From Novosphingobium sp. SCN 66-18 (GTDB lineage Bacteria; Pseudomonadota; Alphaproteobacteria; Sphingomonadales; Sphingomonadaceae), in NCBI GenBank assembly GCA_001725355.1, contig MEGD01000018.1, forward strand, positions 1 through 64,000: 64,000 nt of DNA. Reading direction: 5' to 3'. Made by a program: the position numbers and the translations under genes. Each line of letters begins with the position of its first letter. Position 1 is the first letter of the stretch. The notes under the pieces are model-generated. The model ran no database searches. It was not told the origin of the DNA and saw only the letters and a list, made by a program, of their open reading frames with translations. This document shows positions 8,950 to 24,518 of the stretch, piece after piece.

Positions 8950-8981
8950 AAAAAAGCCCCGGAGCGATCCGGGGCTTTTTT
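8950..8981 (+). terminator. Strong rho-independent terminator
   Basis: AAAAAAGCCCCGGA at 8950-8963 pairs perfectly with TCCGGGGCTTTTTT at 8968-8981 over a four-base loop. It ends the DUF4170-like transcript and is symmetric, so it may work in both directions. Confidence 0.9.
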
Positions 8982-8999
8982 GTAATGACCCGGAGCGAA

Positions 9000-9097
9000 C
9001 GTCATCCCAGCGCAAGCTGGGATCTCAGGCCGTTGCAAAGGAACTTCCGACGGGTTCAGCCCAGCCCCGCAAGATCCCAGCTTTCGCTGGGATGACG
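9000..9097. repeat. REP-like inverted repeat pair
   Basis: Two 26-bp arms at 9000-9025 and 9072-9097 are inverted copies of each other, matching at 25 of 26 positions. Each is internally palindromic (for example CCCAGCGCAAGCTGGG). They enclose a 46-bp centre. The sequence type (CGTCATCCCAGC...) is a familiar dispersed intergenic repeat in sphingomonads. It lies between the DUF4170 terminator and the greA stop, where it could shape the 3' end of the greA mRNA. Confidence 0.8.
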
Positions 9098-9127
9098 GAT
9101 GCAAGACAGGACGTTACGCCCAGAAGC

Positions 9128-9604
9128 TCAGATGAATTCGATCTTTTCCACGACGTAGAACTTGTCGCCCGACGGCACCGTCACCTCTACCTCGTCCTCG
9201 ACTTTGCGGCCGATCAGCGCGCGGCCCAGCGGCGAATTGTAGCTGATGCGGCCCACCTTGGCGTCCGCTTCGGCCTGCCCCACGATCTGGTAGCGCACGG
9301 GCTTGTCGGCATCGTCGAGCAGCGTCACGGTGGCCCCGAACACGATGCGATCGCCCGAAAGGCTGGTGGGATCGATGATCTGCGCGCGGCTGATCTTGTC
9401 CTCCAGATCGGCGATGGAGGCTTCGACCTGGCCCTGCCGCTCCTTGGCGGCATGGTATTCGGCGTTTTCGGAAAGATCGCCGTGGGCGCGCGCTTCCTCG
9501 ATCGCGTCAACGATCTTCGGCCGCTCCTCGCGCAGCGCTTTCAGCTCGGCAGTCAGCTTTTCATAGCCTTCGGCCAGCATCGGCAGCTTTTCCACACTTG
9601 CCAT
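9128..9604 (-). CDS. greA: Transcription elongation factor GreA
   Basis: GreA rescues backtracked RNA polymerase by stimulating cleavage of the nascent RNA end. The 158-residue length is standard. The N-terminal antiparallel coiled coil contains the tip motif [19 protein letters not shown] with the acidic residues that enter the polymerase secondary channel. The C-terminal FKBP-like domain ends [22 protein letters not shown] and VPSG. It lies 139 bp downstream of carB on the same strand, a common alphaproteobacterial arrangement, and may share the carAB transcript or use its own promoter in that gap. Confidence 0.96.
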   Translation of the reverse strand: MASVEKLPMLAEGYEKLTAELKALREERPKIVDAIEEARAHGDLSENAEYHAAKERQGQVEASIADLEDKISRAQIIDPTSLSGDRIVFGATVTLLDDADKPVRYQIVGQAEADAKVGRISYNSPLGRALIGRKVEDEVEVTVPSGDKFYVVEKIEFI

Positions 9605-9743
9605 CCGTCTTCTCTTTCCTTTCGCTCCCCGCCCGCCGCGGCGCGAACGCTACGGCAACCAGGGATAACCGTCCCCAACCGGAAGCCGTATCAATCGACC
9701 GTCCGGGCTTTCACCGCCGCGATGCTGGGGAACACGTGGAAGC

Positions 9744-13066
<3,323 letters not shown>

Positions 13067-13067
<1 letters not shown>

Positions 13068-13291
13068 TAGAAGTGCTGTTCCGCAAGTTTTTTGAGCTGT
13101 TCATACGCCGACTTAGAAAGACGGAGACTCTGAGAAACCTTCCCAGGGATTGCTCGGTTCTTTGATCCATAAGTGTCGATTTGAACGAACTTTTCACCGT
13201 CCGCCTCAACAAACGAAACTGTTGCTTCAACCTCGGAGTGGGCGTTCGAGCGATCCAACTCTTTTTTTATGAATTCGCGAACTATCGCCAT
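13067..13291 (-). CDS. Small AT-rich hypothetical protein between carA and carB
   Basis: A 74-residue reading frame ([20 protein letters not shown] then [20 protein letters not shown]) sits between carA and carB on the same strand. It starts 15 bp after the carA stop with GGGA ahead of the ATG, and its TAA overlaps the carB ATG by one base. Its base composition is visibly lower in G+C than its neighbours and its codons are less GC-biased, which points to recent acquisition. The mixed Glu/Lys/Ser makeup predicts a small soluble alpha/beta protein. Similar short proteins beside unrelated genes have sometimes been given misleading enzyme names; I assign no function. Confidence 0.7.
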
Positions 13292-13305
13292 TTCCCACTC
13301 CTAGT

Positions 13306-14472
13306 TTAGAGCATCCCCACGAACTTCTCGAACAGGTAGAAACTGTCCTGCGGCCCCGGCGAGGCTTCCGGGTGATACTGCACACCGAACGCCTTCTTGC
13401 CCGCGATGGCGATGCCGCAGTTCGATCCGTCGAACAGCGAAACGTGGGTTTCGATCACGTTGTCCGGCAGGGTGGCGTTATCCACCGCGAAGCCGTGGTT
13501 CATGCTGGTGATCTCCACCACGCCCTGTTCCAGCCGCTTGACCGGGTGGTTCGCGCCGCGGTGGCCCTGGTGCATCTTCACCGTCTTGGCGCCGGCGGCC
13601 AGACCCAGCATCTGGTGGCCAAGGCAGATGCCGAAGATCGGCACATCGCGCTCCAGCAGCGCCTGGATCACCGGCACGGCATAGGCGCCGGTCGCCGCCG
13701 GATCGCCCGGCCCGTTCGAGAGGAACACGCCATCGGGGTTGAGCGACAGGATCGTTTCCAGCGAGGTGTCCGCCGGAACCACCGTCACCCCCGCGCCGGC
13801 CTTCACCAGATTGCGGAAGATGTTGTCCTTGGCGCCAAAGTCCATGGCGACGACATGCGGGCGCTTGTCGTGCGGGGAGCGGCCATAGCCCTGCCCCAGC
13901 CGCCAGACCGAACCCTGCCATTCCTCCTGCCCATCGCGCGTGACGATGCGGGCAAGGTCCATGCCTTCCAGGCCCGGCCAGTTGCGCGCCTTTTCCAGCA
14001 GCGCATCGATATCGAACTGCCCCTTGGGATCGTGCGCGATCACCGCGTTGGGCGCGCCGGACAGGCGGATGCGGCGGGTCAGCGCGCGGGTATCGATCCC
14101 GGCCAGGCCGATCTTGCCATGCTTTTCCATCCATGCGGGAAACGTACCCTGCGCGCGGAAGCTGGCGGGCGCGGTCACGTCCTCGCGCACCACGCAGCCG
14201 ACGGCTCCGGGCACGTCATGGCTTTCCATGTCCTCGGCATTGGTGCCGACATTGCCAATGTGCGGGAACGTGAAGGTGACGATCTGCGCCGCGTAGGACG
14301 GATCGGTCATCACTTCCTGATAGCCGGTCATCGCGGTGTTGAAGCACACCTCCCCCACGGCCGAGCCGACCGCGCCGAAGCCTCGTCCCCACGCGACCGT
14401 TCCATCCGCAAGCACGAGGACTCCCGTCGCGCCTTCCGGTTGAGGCGCGTGCGAAAGTGCGGGGTCGGCCAT
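13306..14472 (-). CDS. carA: Carbamoyl-phosphate synthase small (glutaminase) subunit
   Basis: CarA hydrolyses glutamine and channels ammonia to CarB. The 388-residue protein has the N-terminal CPSase small domain (AWGRGFGAVGSAVGEVCFNT and GYQEVMTDPSYAAQIVTFT in order). A class I glutamine amidotransferase domain follows, with the nucleophile Cys in IFGICLGHQMLGLA and the His/Glu pair in VQYHPEASPGP. The start at 14472 gives MADPALSHAPQPEGATGVLV, the family's usual short leader. It is divergent from yqeY across 162 bp that should hold promoters for both. Confidence 0.96.
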   Translation of the reverse strand: MADPALSHAPQPEGATGVLVLADGTVAWGRGFGAVGSAVGEVCFNTAMTGYQEVMTDPSYAAQIVTFTFPHIGNVGTNAEDMESHDVPGAVGCVVREDVTAPASFRAQGTFPAWMEKHGKIGLAGIDTRALTRRIRLSGAPNAVIAHDPKGQFDIDALLEKARNWPGLEGMDLARIVTRDGQEEWQGSVWRLGQGYGRSPHDKRPHVVAMDFGAKDNIFRNLVKAGAGVTVVPADTSLETILSLNPDGVFLSNGPGDPAATGAYAVPVIQALLERDVPIFGICLGHQMLGLAAGAKTVKMHQGHRGANHPVKRLEQGVVEITSMNHGFAVDNATLPDNVIETHVSLFDGSNCGIAIAGKKAFGVQYHPEASPGPQDSFYLFEKFVGML

Positions 14473-14634
14473 GATGTGGGGCGCTCCGTTGGCAAGGGTT
14501 CTGACGATGTCGCTAAGGCTCGCCCGCTAGACCCGCCACGCCGCACCGTCAACCTAGCGGATTGAGAAAGTTTGTCCTACATGCGTTTCTTCCGCCGGCT
14601 TGCGGCGACCATCCACAGGAAACGTACACACACC

Positions 14635-15090
14635 ATGATCCGCGACTCGATCAAGGCCGCGCAGGTTTCGGCCATGAAAGCGGGCGACAAGGCCCGCCTT
14701 GCCGCCGTCCGCCTCATCCTTGCCAAGCTGAAGGACAAGGACATCGAACTGCGCACCGCCGCCTCCATCCCCGACGACGACGTGATCGTGGTCGACGTGC
14801 TGCAGAAGATGGCCAAGCAGCGCCGCGAATCGATCACGCTCTACGAACAGGGCGGCCGGCAGGAACTGGCCGAGGTGGAGAAGGCCGAACTCGTGGTGAT
14901 CGAGGAATTCCTCCCCGCGCAGATGAGCGACGACGACGTGAAGGCCGCGATTGCCGCGATCATCGCCGAAACCGGCGCGGCCGGCATGAAGGACATGGGC
15001 AAGGTGGTGGCCGCGCTCAAGGCCAAGCACGGCAGCCAGCTCGACATGGGCAAAGCCAGCGGGCTGGTGAAGGCGGCGCTGGCGGGGTGA
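14635..15090 (+). CDS. GatB/YqeY domain protein
   Basis: The 151-residue product belongs to the YqeY family, which shares the C-terminal helical tRNA-binding domain of the amidotransferase subunit GatB. A role in tRNA-dependent amidation is inferred from the domain and not proven. Characteristic stretches are MIRDSIKAAQVSAMKAGDKA and VIEEFLPAQMSDDDVKAAIA. The ATG at 14635 gives the family-typical start; longer in-frame starts at 14572-14581 would add an unconserved basic leader. In alphaproteobacteria yqeY commonly sits immediately before dnaG, and here a repeat-flanked gene separates the two. Confidence 0.85.
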   Translation: MIRDSIKAAQVSAMKAGDKARLAAVRLILAKLKDKDIELRTAASIPDDDVIVVDVLQKMAKQRRESITLYEQGGRQELAEVEKAELVVIEEFLPAQMSDDDVKAAIAAIIAETGAAGMKDMGKVVAALKAKHGSQLDMGKASGLVKAALAG

Positions 15091-15098
15091 TGCGAGCA

Positions 15099-15137
15099 CC
15101 CCTCCCGCGTGCGGGAGGGGCCGAGGGAGGGCATGTT
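15099..15137. repeat. Left inverted repeat of DUF559 element
   Basis: This stretch holds an internally palindromic hairpin (CCCCTCCCGCGTGCGGGAGG) followed by a GAGGGAGGGCATGTT segment. It is an inverted, slightly diverged copy of 15520-15558. It begins only 8 bp after the yqeY stop, and the DUF559 start codon lies within it. Confidence 0.8.
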
Positions 15138-15585
15138 GGACGGAAACGACCAGTTCGACCGCGAATGGTTTCGCGCTAACGACAGGGGCTACTCCCGGCC
15201 CACCGCCCGGTCCCGCGAACTTCGGCGCAACGCGACCGAGGCGGAGCGAAGGTTTTGGCCCCACCTTTCGGCCCGCAAGCTGAAGGGCGTCCGTTTCAAT
15301 CGGCAATTTCCGGTTGGCCAGTACATCTGCGATTTCGTATCCCGCGAAAGGCACCTCGTTATCGAGCTCGATGGCGGCCATCACGCCATGACCACGGAAT
15401 ACGACGTGCGAAGAACCCGATTTCTGGAAGAGCAGGGTTACCAGGTGCTGCGTTTCTGGAATAACGAGGTGATGGACAACCTCGACGGCGTGTTGCGAAC
15501 GATCGGGCAGGCGTTGGATAACATGCCCTCCCCCGCCCCCTCCCGCAGGCGGGAGGGCGCGCCCGCATCTCGCTTTCGGGCGTGA
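15133..15585 (+). CDS. DUF559 (PD-(D/E)XK-like) nuclease-fold protein, repeat-flanked
   Basis: The 150-residue protein has the DUF559 pattern: RNATEAERRFWPHL, then FNRQFPVGQYICDFV, VIELDGGHHA, and YQVLRFWNNEV. The Asp of CDF and the E-x-D of IELDG sit where PD-(D/E)XK/Vsr-like nucleases place their metal ligands, so DNA cleavage or nicking is plausible but unproven. The ATG at 15133 follows GAGGGAGGG inside the left repeat. A GTG at 15109 is the only longer option. The last codons, beginning M-P-S-P-A-P-S-R-R-R, are encoded by the right repeat, so repeat and gene form one unit. The TGA at 15583-15585 overlaps the GTG start of dnaG. Confidence 0.85.
   Translation: MLDGNDQFDREWFRANDRGYSRPTARSRELRRNATEAERRFWPHLSARKLKGVRFNRQFPVGQYICDFVSRERHLVIELDGGHHAMTTEYDVRRTRFLEEQGYQVLRFWNNEVMDNLDGVLRTIGQALDNMPSPAPSRRREGAPASRFRA
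15520..15558. repeat. Right inverted repeat of DUF559 element
   Basis: This contains AACATGCCCTCCC and then the hairpin CCCTCCCGCAGGCGGGAGGG. On the reverse strand it matches the left arm at 15099-15137 with a few differences. It carries the C-terminal codons of the DUF559 gene and abuts the first preserved codons of the dnaG reading frame. Confidence 0.8.
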
Positions 15586-17399
15586 TCGGGCGGACGGTGC
15601 GCGTGCAGAAGGCCGGGCGGGAGTTCAAGGCGTGCTGCCCGTTCCATAACGAAAAGACGCCCAGCTTCACGATCAACGACGAAAAGGGCTTCTACCACTG
15701 CTTCGGCTGCGGCGCGCACGGGGACGTGATCCGCTGGATGACCGACCATCAGGGCTTGCCCTTCATGGATGCGGTGAAGGAACTGGCGGTCGAGGCCGGC
15801 ATGGAAGTGCCCGCGCCCGATCCGCGCATGGCGCAGCGCGCGGAGCAGCAGAAATCGCTGCACGACGTGATGGCGGCGGCGCAGGATTTCTTCGCGCGCA
15901 GCCTGCACGAGGACCGTGGCGCGGACGCGCGGCGCTATCTCGCCTCGCGCGGGTTTCCCGAACGGATCGTGCGCGATTTCGGCTTCGGCTTCGCACCCGA
16001 CAGCCGCACCGCGCTGAAGGAGGCGCTTTCCGCCTTCCCCGATGCCATGCTGATCGAGGCTGGCCTGCGCATCGTGGTGGAAGGCCGCGATCCCTATGAC
16101 CGGTTCCGGGGGCGGCTGATGCTGCCGATCCTCGATCCGCGCGGGCGGGTGATCGCGTTCGGCGGACGCATCCTCAGCGCCGAAAAGACAGACGCGCCCA
16201 AGTATCTGAATTCGCCCGACACGCCGCTGTTCGACAAGGGCCGCACGGTTTACAACCTGCACCGCGCCGCGCCAGCCGCGCGCAATGCCGGCCGGATCGT
16301 CGTCGTCGAAGGCTACATGGACGTGGTCGCGCTGGCGGCGGCGGGAATCGCCGAGGCGGTCGCGCCGCTGGGCACCGCGCTGACCGAGCACCAGATCGAA
16401 CGCCTGTGGCACGTGGTCGAATGCCCGACGCTGTGCTTCGATGGCGATGCCGCCGGCCAGCGCGCGGCGATGCGGGCGATCACCCGTGCCCTGCCCCTGC
16501 TCCGCCCCGGCCACAGCCTGCGCATCGTCACCCTGCCCGGCGGCATGGACCCGGACGATGTGGTCAAGCGCGATGGACCGCAGGCGATGGAAGCCCTGTT
16601 GGGCGAGGCGCGCAGCCTGATCGACGTGCTGTGGGCGGCCGAACGCGACGCCTTGCCGCTGGCGACGCCAGAGGACAAGGCCGGGCTGAAGGCGCGGCTG
16701 ATGGCGCATTGCGACACCATCCAGCACCCGGACATCAAGGCGCTCTACCGCCGCGATCTCAACGAACGGTTCGGCGAACTCGCCTTCGCCCGCAAGGAAC
16801 GCGCGCCGTTCCAGCCCCGCCAGGGCGGTGGCTCCGCGCCGCGCGGGAAAGGGCAGCCATGGAAGCCCGCGCCGCCGCCCTTGCCCGCCGAACAGGCGAA
16901 CCGCCTGCAACAGCGGGTGGGCACGCGCGACCGGCTGATCGCGGCGGTGATTGCCGGGCTTGTCGAGCAGCCCGACCTGATCGCGCCCCACGCCGAAAGC
17001 CTCGCCCGGCTGCATCCGGCAGAAGCGGACATGGCGGCCACGCTCGATGCCTTGCTGGTGCTGGCCGATTCGCCCGGCCCATCCGGCGCCGCTCTTGAAA
17101 GCGAACATATCCGGACCATATTGCAGGAACGGCGTCTGCGCACGCCGACCGCAACGGATTTTGGTGAGATTCGATTCGGCTTTCTCGCGAAGCGGGAAGG
17201 CAGCGCCGGGGAATTGGCCGACGCGATTGCGCTTCTGGTGGAACTTCCGGAGGTGGAATCGGCGCTGGAAGACGCCAATCGGCGCTATCAGGCCGAACTT
17301 ACCCCCGAAACCGAAGCGGAAAAAGAACGTTTGCGCGAACGAAGGCTGGCCTTGTTTGCCCGGTTGGGGCAAATGGGTCGCGTTCGTGCTTCGTTATAA
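15582..17399 (+). CDS. dnaG: DNA primase with displaced 5' end
   Basis: Primase makes the RNA primers of DNA replication. The 605 residues contain the CHC2 zinc finger (Cys19, His22, Cys40, Cys43 in CCPFHNEK and YHCFGCGAHGD), the TOPRIM core (IVVVEGYMDVVAL near residue 240, CFDGDAAG near 286) and a DnaB-binding C-terminal region. Measured to the zinc finger, the N terminus is about 21 residues shorter than in E. coli. In-frame codons just before the GTG still encode R-A-R-I-S-L-S-G, typical DnaG sequence, but an in-frame TAA at 15519-15521 and no other NTG codon leave GTG 15582 as the only usual start. That GTG overlaps the DUF559 stop (GTGA), so reinitiation is likely. Confidence 0.93.
   Translation: MIGRTVRVQKAGREFKACCPFHNEKTPSFTINDEKGFYHCFGCGAHGDVIRWMTDHQGLPFMDAVKELAVEAGMEVPAPDPRMAQRAEQQKSLHDVMAAAQDFFARSLHEDRGADARRYLASRGFPERIVRDFGFGFAPDSRTALKEALSAFPDAMLIEAGLRIVVEGRDPYDRFRGRLMLPILDPRGRVIAFGGRILSAEKTDAPKYLNSPDTPLFDKGRTVYNLHRAAPAARNAGRIVVVEGYMDVVALAAAGIAEAVAPLGTALTEHQIERLWHVVECPTLCFDGDAAGQRAAMRAITRALPLLRPGHSLRIVTLPGGMDPDDVVKRDGPQAMEALLGEARSLIDVLWAAERDALPLATPEDKAGLKARLMAHCDTIQHPDIKALYRRDLNERFGELAFARKERAPFQPRQGGGSAPRGKGQPWKPAPPPLPAEQANRLQQRVGTRDRLIAAVIAGLVEQPDLIAPHAESLARLHPAEADMAATLDALLVLADSPGPSGAALESEHIRTILQERRLRTPTATDFGEIRFGFLAKREGSAGELADAIALLVELPEVESALEDANRRYQAELTPETEAEKERLRERRLALFARLGQMGRVRASL
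17394..17399 (+). promoter_or_regulatory. Candidate -10 box for rpoD
   Basis: A perfect TATAAT overlaps the dnaG stop codon 45 bp before rpoD. No convincing -35 hexamer lies at 16-18 bp spacing, so this is only a candidate internal promoter that would let rpoD be transcribed apart from dnaG. Confidence 0.3.
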
Positions 17400-17444
17400 T
17401 TGTAAGACGCAACGGCAGCTCGAACAAAGTGGTATCGGGGTTCA

Positions 17445-19448
<2,004 letters not shown>

Positions 19449-19467
19449 CGACTGACATCCCGGCAAA

Positions 19468-19494
19468 GCCGAAAAGGGCCCTTTCGCATTTTTG
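19468..19494 (+). terminator. Candidate terminator after rpoD
   Basis: GCCGAAAAGGG and CCCTTTCGC form a near-perfect stem followed by ATTTTTGC, 20 bp past the rpoD stop. The loop would be very tight, so confidence is moderate. Confidence 0.5.
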
Positions 19495-19653
19495 CGGTGG
19501 GGGTTCTCGGGGGTTGTTGCCCCCATGCGACACCCCGGCCCGATTCGTTTCAGGCGATACCGGCCCCGCCGAAACAAGGTTGAAATAAGACGGGTTTAAC
19601 CGCAGCAGCCGTCGGCAAGGGACCGTCATCCCACCTCATGAGGGAATTAATCA

Positions 19654-21978
19654 ATGCGTATCGCATCTTTAGCCTCCGCGCTTCTCGCGGGAACCGCCCT
19701 GCTGCCCGTGGCTCCCGCCATGGCACAGGCCCAGGCGGCTGACGCCGAAGCGGCGGAATCGTCCGACACGATCGTCGTCACGGCGCAACGCCGCCAGGAG
19801 AACATCCTGAGCGTGCCGGTCTCCGTTGCCGTCATGAAGCCCGAAACCTTGCACGACATCCAGGCCGGCGGTGCCGACACCCTGCTTTCGCTGGCGGGCC
19901 GCGTTCCCAGCCTCAACGTTGAATCGACCACCGGCCGCATCTTTCCGCGGTTCTACATCCGCGGCCTTGGCAACATCGACTTCTATCTGGGCGCGTCGCA
20001 GCCGGTGTCGATCATCCAGGACGACGTGGTGGCCGAGCATGTCGTGCTCAAGTCCACGCCCGCGTTCGATATCGATCAGGTGGAAGTGCTGCGCGGTCCG
20101 CAAGGATCGCTGTTCGGCCGCAACACCACCGCCGGCATCGTCAAGTTCGATACGGTGCAGCCGTCCGCTACCTGGCGCGGCCAGGGGTCCGCAAGCTGGG
20201 GCAGCCGCAACAGCGTGAACATCGATGCCGGCGTCGGCGGCCCGCTCAACAGCAGCGGCACGCTGAGCTTCCGCCTGTCCGGCCTTTACCAGCATCGCGA
20301 CAACTGGATCAGCAACACCTACACCGGCCCCAGCGATGACGGCACCGTCCCCGGCAAGAACGTGATGGGCGGCTTCAACGAGCGCGACGTGCGCCTGCAG
20401 ATCGAGGCCAAGCCTTCGGACGCGCTGACCCTGCGCCTGTCCGGTCACTATCGCGACTACGATGGCACCGCATCGATCTTCTATCGCGGCTCCATCAAGC
20501 AGGGCGTGCGCGCGGTGCCGGATACGCTGGACCTGACGAAGGTTTCCTACGACGAAGCGCAGAACAACCCGCAGGCCTACAAGACCAAGGGCGCATCGCT
20601 GAAGGCGATCTACGATTTCGGCGGCATCACGCTGACGTCGATCACCGCCTATGAAAACGCCCATGGCTATAGCCGTGGCGATACCGACGGCGGCGCCGCG
20701 GTCGATTTCGGCGGCACCGCCCCGAACTATTGCGCGGCCGGTTGCGGCCAGTCGCGCGGGGTGCTGCGCGGGCTGGACCAGTGGTCGCAGGAACTGCGCC
20801 TCGCCAGCCCGGATAGCGGCCGGTTCAAGTGGCAGATCGGGGGCATCTACTTCGATTCGCGCGACATGACCGAGTTCGACCAGCGCGCGTACTTCCTGAC
20901 CAGCAATGCGCTGGGCACCACGCCCAACCCGAACAACTGGGTTCTGCTGCACAACGTCAACACCAGCTGGGGCCTGTTCGGCCAGGCCAGCTACGACCTG
21001 ACCGAGAAGCTGCGCGTGACGGGCGGCGTGCGCGTGACGAACGACACCAAGACCACCGAACTGCTCAAGACCGCCGATACCGTGGCTGGCGCGGTGACGT
21101 TCCCGGCAACCGCGGCGCGCAAGGTGCGCCTTTCCGACACGCAGCCCAGCTTCGACCTGAGCCTGCTCTATCGTGCCACGCCGGATCTCAGCCTGTTCGC
21201 CCGTGTCGCGCGCGGCTTCCGTGGTCCGACCATTCAGGGCCGCTCCGCCGTGTTCAACTCGCCCTTCTCCACGGCGCAATCGGAAAAGAACACGTCCTGG
21301 GAAGCGGGCGTGAAAAGCGCTTGGCTCGATAACGCGCTGACGTTCAATCTGACCGGCTTCTACTACACTGTCTCGGACATCCAGTTGAACGGCAACGACA
21401 GCAACGGCAACGGCGTGCTGTTCAATGCCGACAAGGCTGTCGGCTATGGCATGGAAGCGGAACTGGGGCTGCGGCCGGCCCGCAACCTGAAGTTCAACAT
21501 CGGCTTCAGCCTGCTGCACACCGAAATCAAGGACAAGTCGGTCTATGCGCAGGCGGGCGCGGCCGGCGGCGCGCTTTCGGAAACGGTGCTCAACCCGACC
21601 GTGCGCGTGGGCAACAACTACTTCGCCCAGATCAACGGCAACCCGCTGCCCAACGCGCCTGACTTCAACCTCAACGTAAGCGGCCGCTACGACCTGCCGC
21701 TGAACGAGAAGCTGCGCGCGTTCGTGGGAGCGGACTTCAACCTGCAGGGCTATACGATGTACGTGCCCTACAAGACGGTGGAGTACACCTCGAACGGCAA
21801 TTTCGAACTCGGCCTCAAGGCGGGTCTGGCCTTCGAGCGCTATGAACTGGCCTTCTTCGCCCGCAACCTCACCGACAAGCGCAACCTTGTCGGCGTTATC
21901 GACACCTCGAACTACCGTGCCGGCATCTACAACGATCCGCGCGTGTTCGGCGTGACGCTGAGCGGGTCGTTCAACTGA
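19654..21978 (+). CDS. TonB-dependent receptor
   Basis: This 774-residue outer-membrane receptor starts with signal peptide [20 protein letters not shown], ending A-P-A-M-A. Next come a TonB box/plug start ([20 protein letters not shown]), plug signatures RFYIRGLGN and [19 protein letters not shown], and a 22-strand barrel domain. It is of the sphingomonad type often paired with catabolism of aromatics, terpenes or glycans, but no adjacent enzyme hints at its ligand. The end is G-V-T-L-S-G-S-F-N, so Asn replaces the usual terminal Phe by one position. It has its own 205-bp upstream region and a hairpin downstream, so it is probably monocistronic. Confidence 0.92.
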   Translation: MRIASLASALLAGTALLPVAPAMAQAQAADAEAAESSDTIVVTAQRRQENILSVPVSVAVMKPETLHDIQAGGADTLLSLAGRVPSLNVESTTGRIFPRFYIRGLGNIDFYLGASQPVSIIQDDVVAEHVVLKSTPAFDIDQVEVLRGPQGSLFGRNTTAGIVKFDTVQPSATWRGQGSASWGSRNSVNIDAGVGGPLNSSGTLSFRLSGLYQHRDNWISNTYTGPSDDGTVPGKNVMGGFNERDVRLQIEAKPSDALTLRLSGHYRDYDGTASIFYRGSIKQGVRAVPDTLDLTKVSYDEAQNNPQAYKTKGASLKAIYDFGGITLTSITAYENAHGYSRGDTDGGAAVDFGGTAPNYCAAGCGQSRGVLRGLDQWSQELRLASPDSGRFKWQIGGIYFDSRDMTEFDQRAYFLTSNALGTTPNPNNWVLLHNVNTSWGLFGQASYDLTEKLRVTGGVRVTNDTKTTELLKTADTVAGAVTFPATAARKVRLSDTQPSFDLSLLYRATPDLSLFARVARGFRGPTIQGRSAVFNSPFSTAQSEKNTSWEAGVKSAWLDNALTFNLTGFYYTVSDIQLNGNDSNGNGVLFNADKAVGYGMEAELGLRPARNLKFNIGFSLLHTEIKDKSVYAQAGAAGGALSETVLNPTVRVGNNYFAQINGNPLPNAPDFNLNVSGRYDLPLNEKLRAFVGADFNLQGYTMYVPYKTVEYTSNGNFELGLKAGLAFERYELAFFARNLTDKRNLVGVIDTSNYRAGIYNDPRVFGVTLSGSFN

Positions 21979-22005
21979 TCCGCTCCTGATACGATGCAAT
22001 GCAAG

Positions 22006-22030
22006 GCGGGGCGTCCGAAGGGCGCCCCGC
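22006..22030 (+). terminator. Candidate hairpin after TonB receptor
   Basis: GCGGGGCG at 22006-22013 pairs with CGCCCCGC at 22023-22030. No T tract follows, so it may stabilise the mRNA end rather than terminate on its own. Confidence 0.45.
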
Positions 22031-22138
22031 AAATACGGACAATGGGGCATTGCACGGCGTTTGATCTGGCATCGTGGGCGCAATGCGCCTAAGGGGGCGC
22101 AGAATCCCCTCCAAGGACAGCCGGAAACGCAAAATCCC

Positions 22139-23839
<1,701 letters not shown>

Positions 23840-23843
23840 GGCC

Positions 23844-24053
23844 ATGAGCGACCGCGACGACGACCTCGTGGGCCGAGCCAGGGACGAGATCACCGCCATG
23901 GCGAAGCAGGGGATGGGCCATCCTTCGACCAAGCCCGTGCTGATCGGCGCCGGGATCGGCGCCATCGCGGGTGCGCTGCTGCCGGTGGTCACCCTGCCCG
24001 CCGGCCTCGCCATCGGCGCGGGCATTGCGTTCTGGCAACGGATCAAGCGCTGA
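23844..24053 (+). CDS. Small two-helix membrane protein
   Basis: This 69-residue product has a charged N terminus (MSDRDDDLVGRARDEITAMA) followed by a glycine-rich hydrophobic hairpin (VLIGAGIGAIAGALLPVV and TLPAGLAIGAGIAFWQRI) and a basic end. The small-residue pattern suggests glycine-zipper packing in the inner membrane. No family is recognised. It starts 4 bp after the glyA stop and ends 3 bp before nrdR, so it is part of that operon. Confidence 0.68.
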   Translation: MSDRDDDLVGRARDEITAMAKQGMGHPSTKPVLIGAGIGAIAGALLPVVTLPAGLAIGAGIAFWQRIKR

Positions 24054-24056
24054 CCG

Positions 24057-24518
24057 ATGCGTTGCCCGTTCTGCGCGCATGACAACAGCCAGGTGAAGGA
24101 CAGCCGGCCGAGCGAGGACAACACCTCGATCCGCCGGCGGCGCCAGTGCGAAAGCTGCGGCGCCCGCTTCACCACGTTCGAGCGCGTGCAGTTGCGCGAG
24201 ATCATGGTGGTAAAATCGGGCGACCGGCGTGAACCGTTCGACCGCGCCAAGATCGAGCAGTCCGTCGCCCTCGCCTGCCGCAAGCGCGGTGTGCCGCAAG
24301 AACGGCTCGACCGGCTGGTTTCGAGCATCCAGCGCCAGATCGAGACGATGGGCGACACCGAAGTGCCGTCCAAGGCGATCGGGGAAATGGTGATGGACGG
24401 GCTGCGCCAGATCGACAGCGTCTCCTACATCCGCTTCGCCAGCGTCTATCGCGATTTCACCGAGGCGCGCGATTTCGAGGAATTCGCCAGCACCGTGCGC
24501 GAAGTGGGCGCGCATTGA
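24057..24518 (+). CDS. nrdR: Transcriptional repressor NrdR
   Basis: NrdR represses ribonucleotide reductase operons in response to (d)ATP. The 153 residues show the N-terminal zinc ribbon (Cys3, Cys6, Cys31, Cys34 in MRCPFC and [13 protein letters not shown]) and the ATP-cone domain ([20 protein letters not shown]) ending [13 protein letters not shown]. glyA-nrdR linkage is common in alphaproteobacteria. The stop overlaps the TTG start of the next gene. Confidence 0.96.
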   Translation: MRCPFCAHDNSQVKDSRPSEDNTSIRRRRQCESCGARFTTFERVQLREIMVVKSGDRREPFDRAKIEQSVALACRKRGVPQERLDRLVSSIQRQIETMGDTEVPSKAIGEMVMDGLRQIDSVSYIRFASVYRDFTEARDFEEFASTVREVGAH

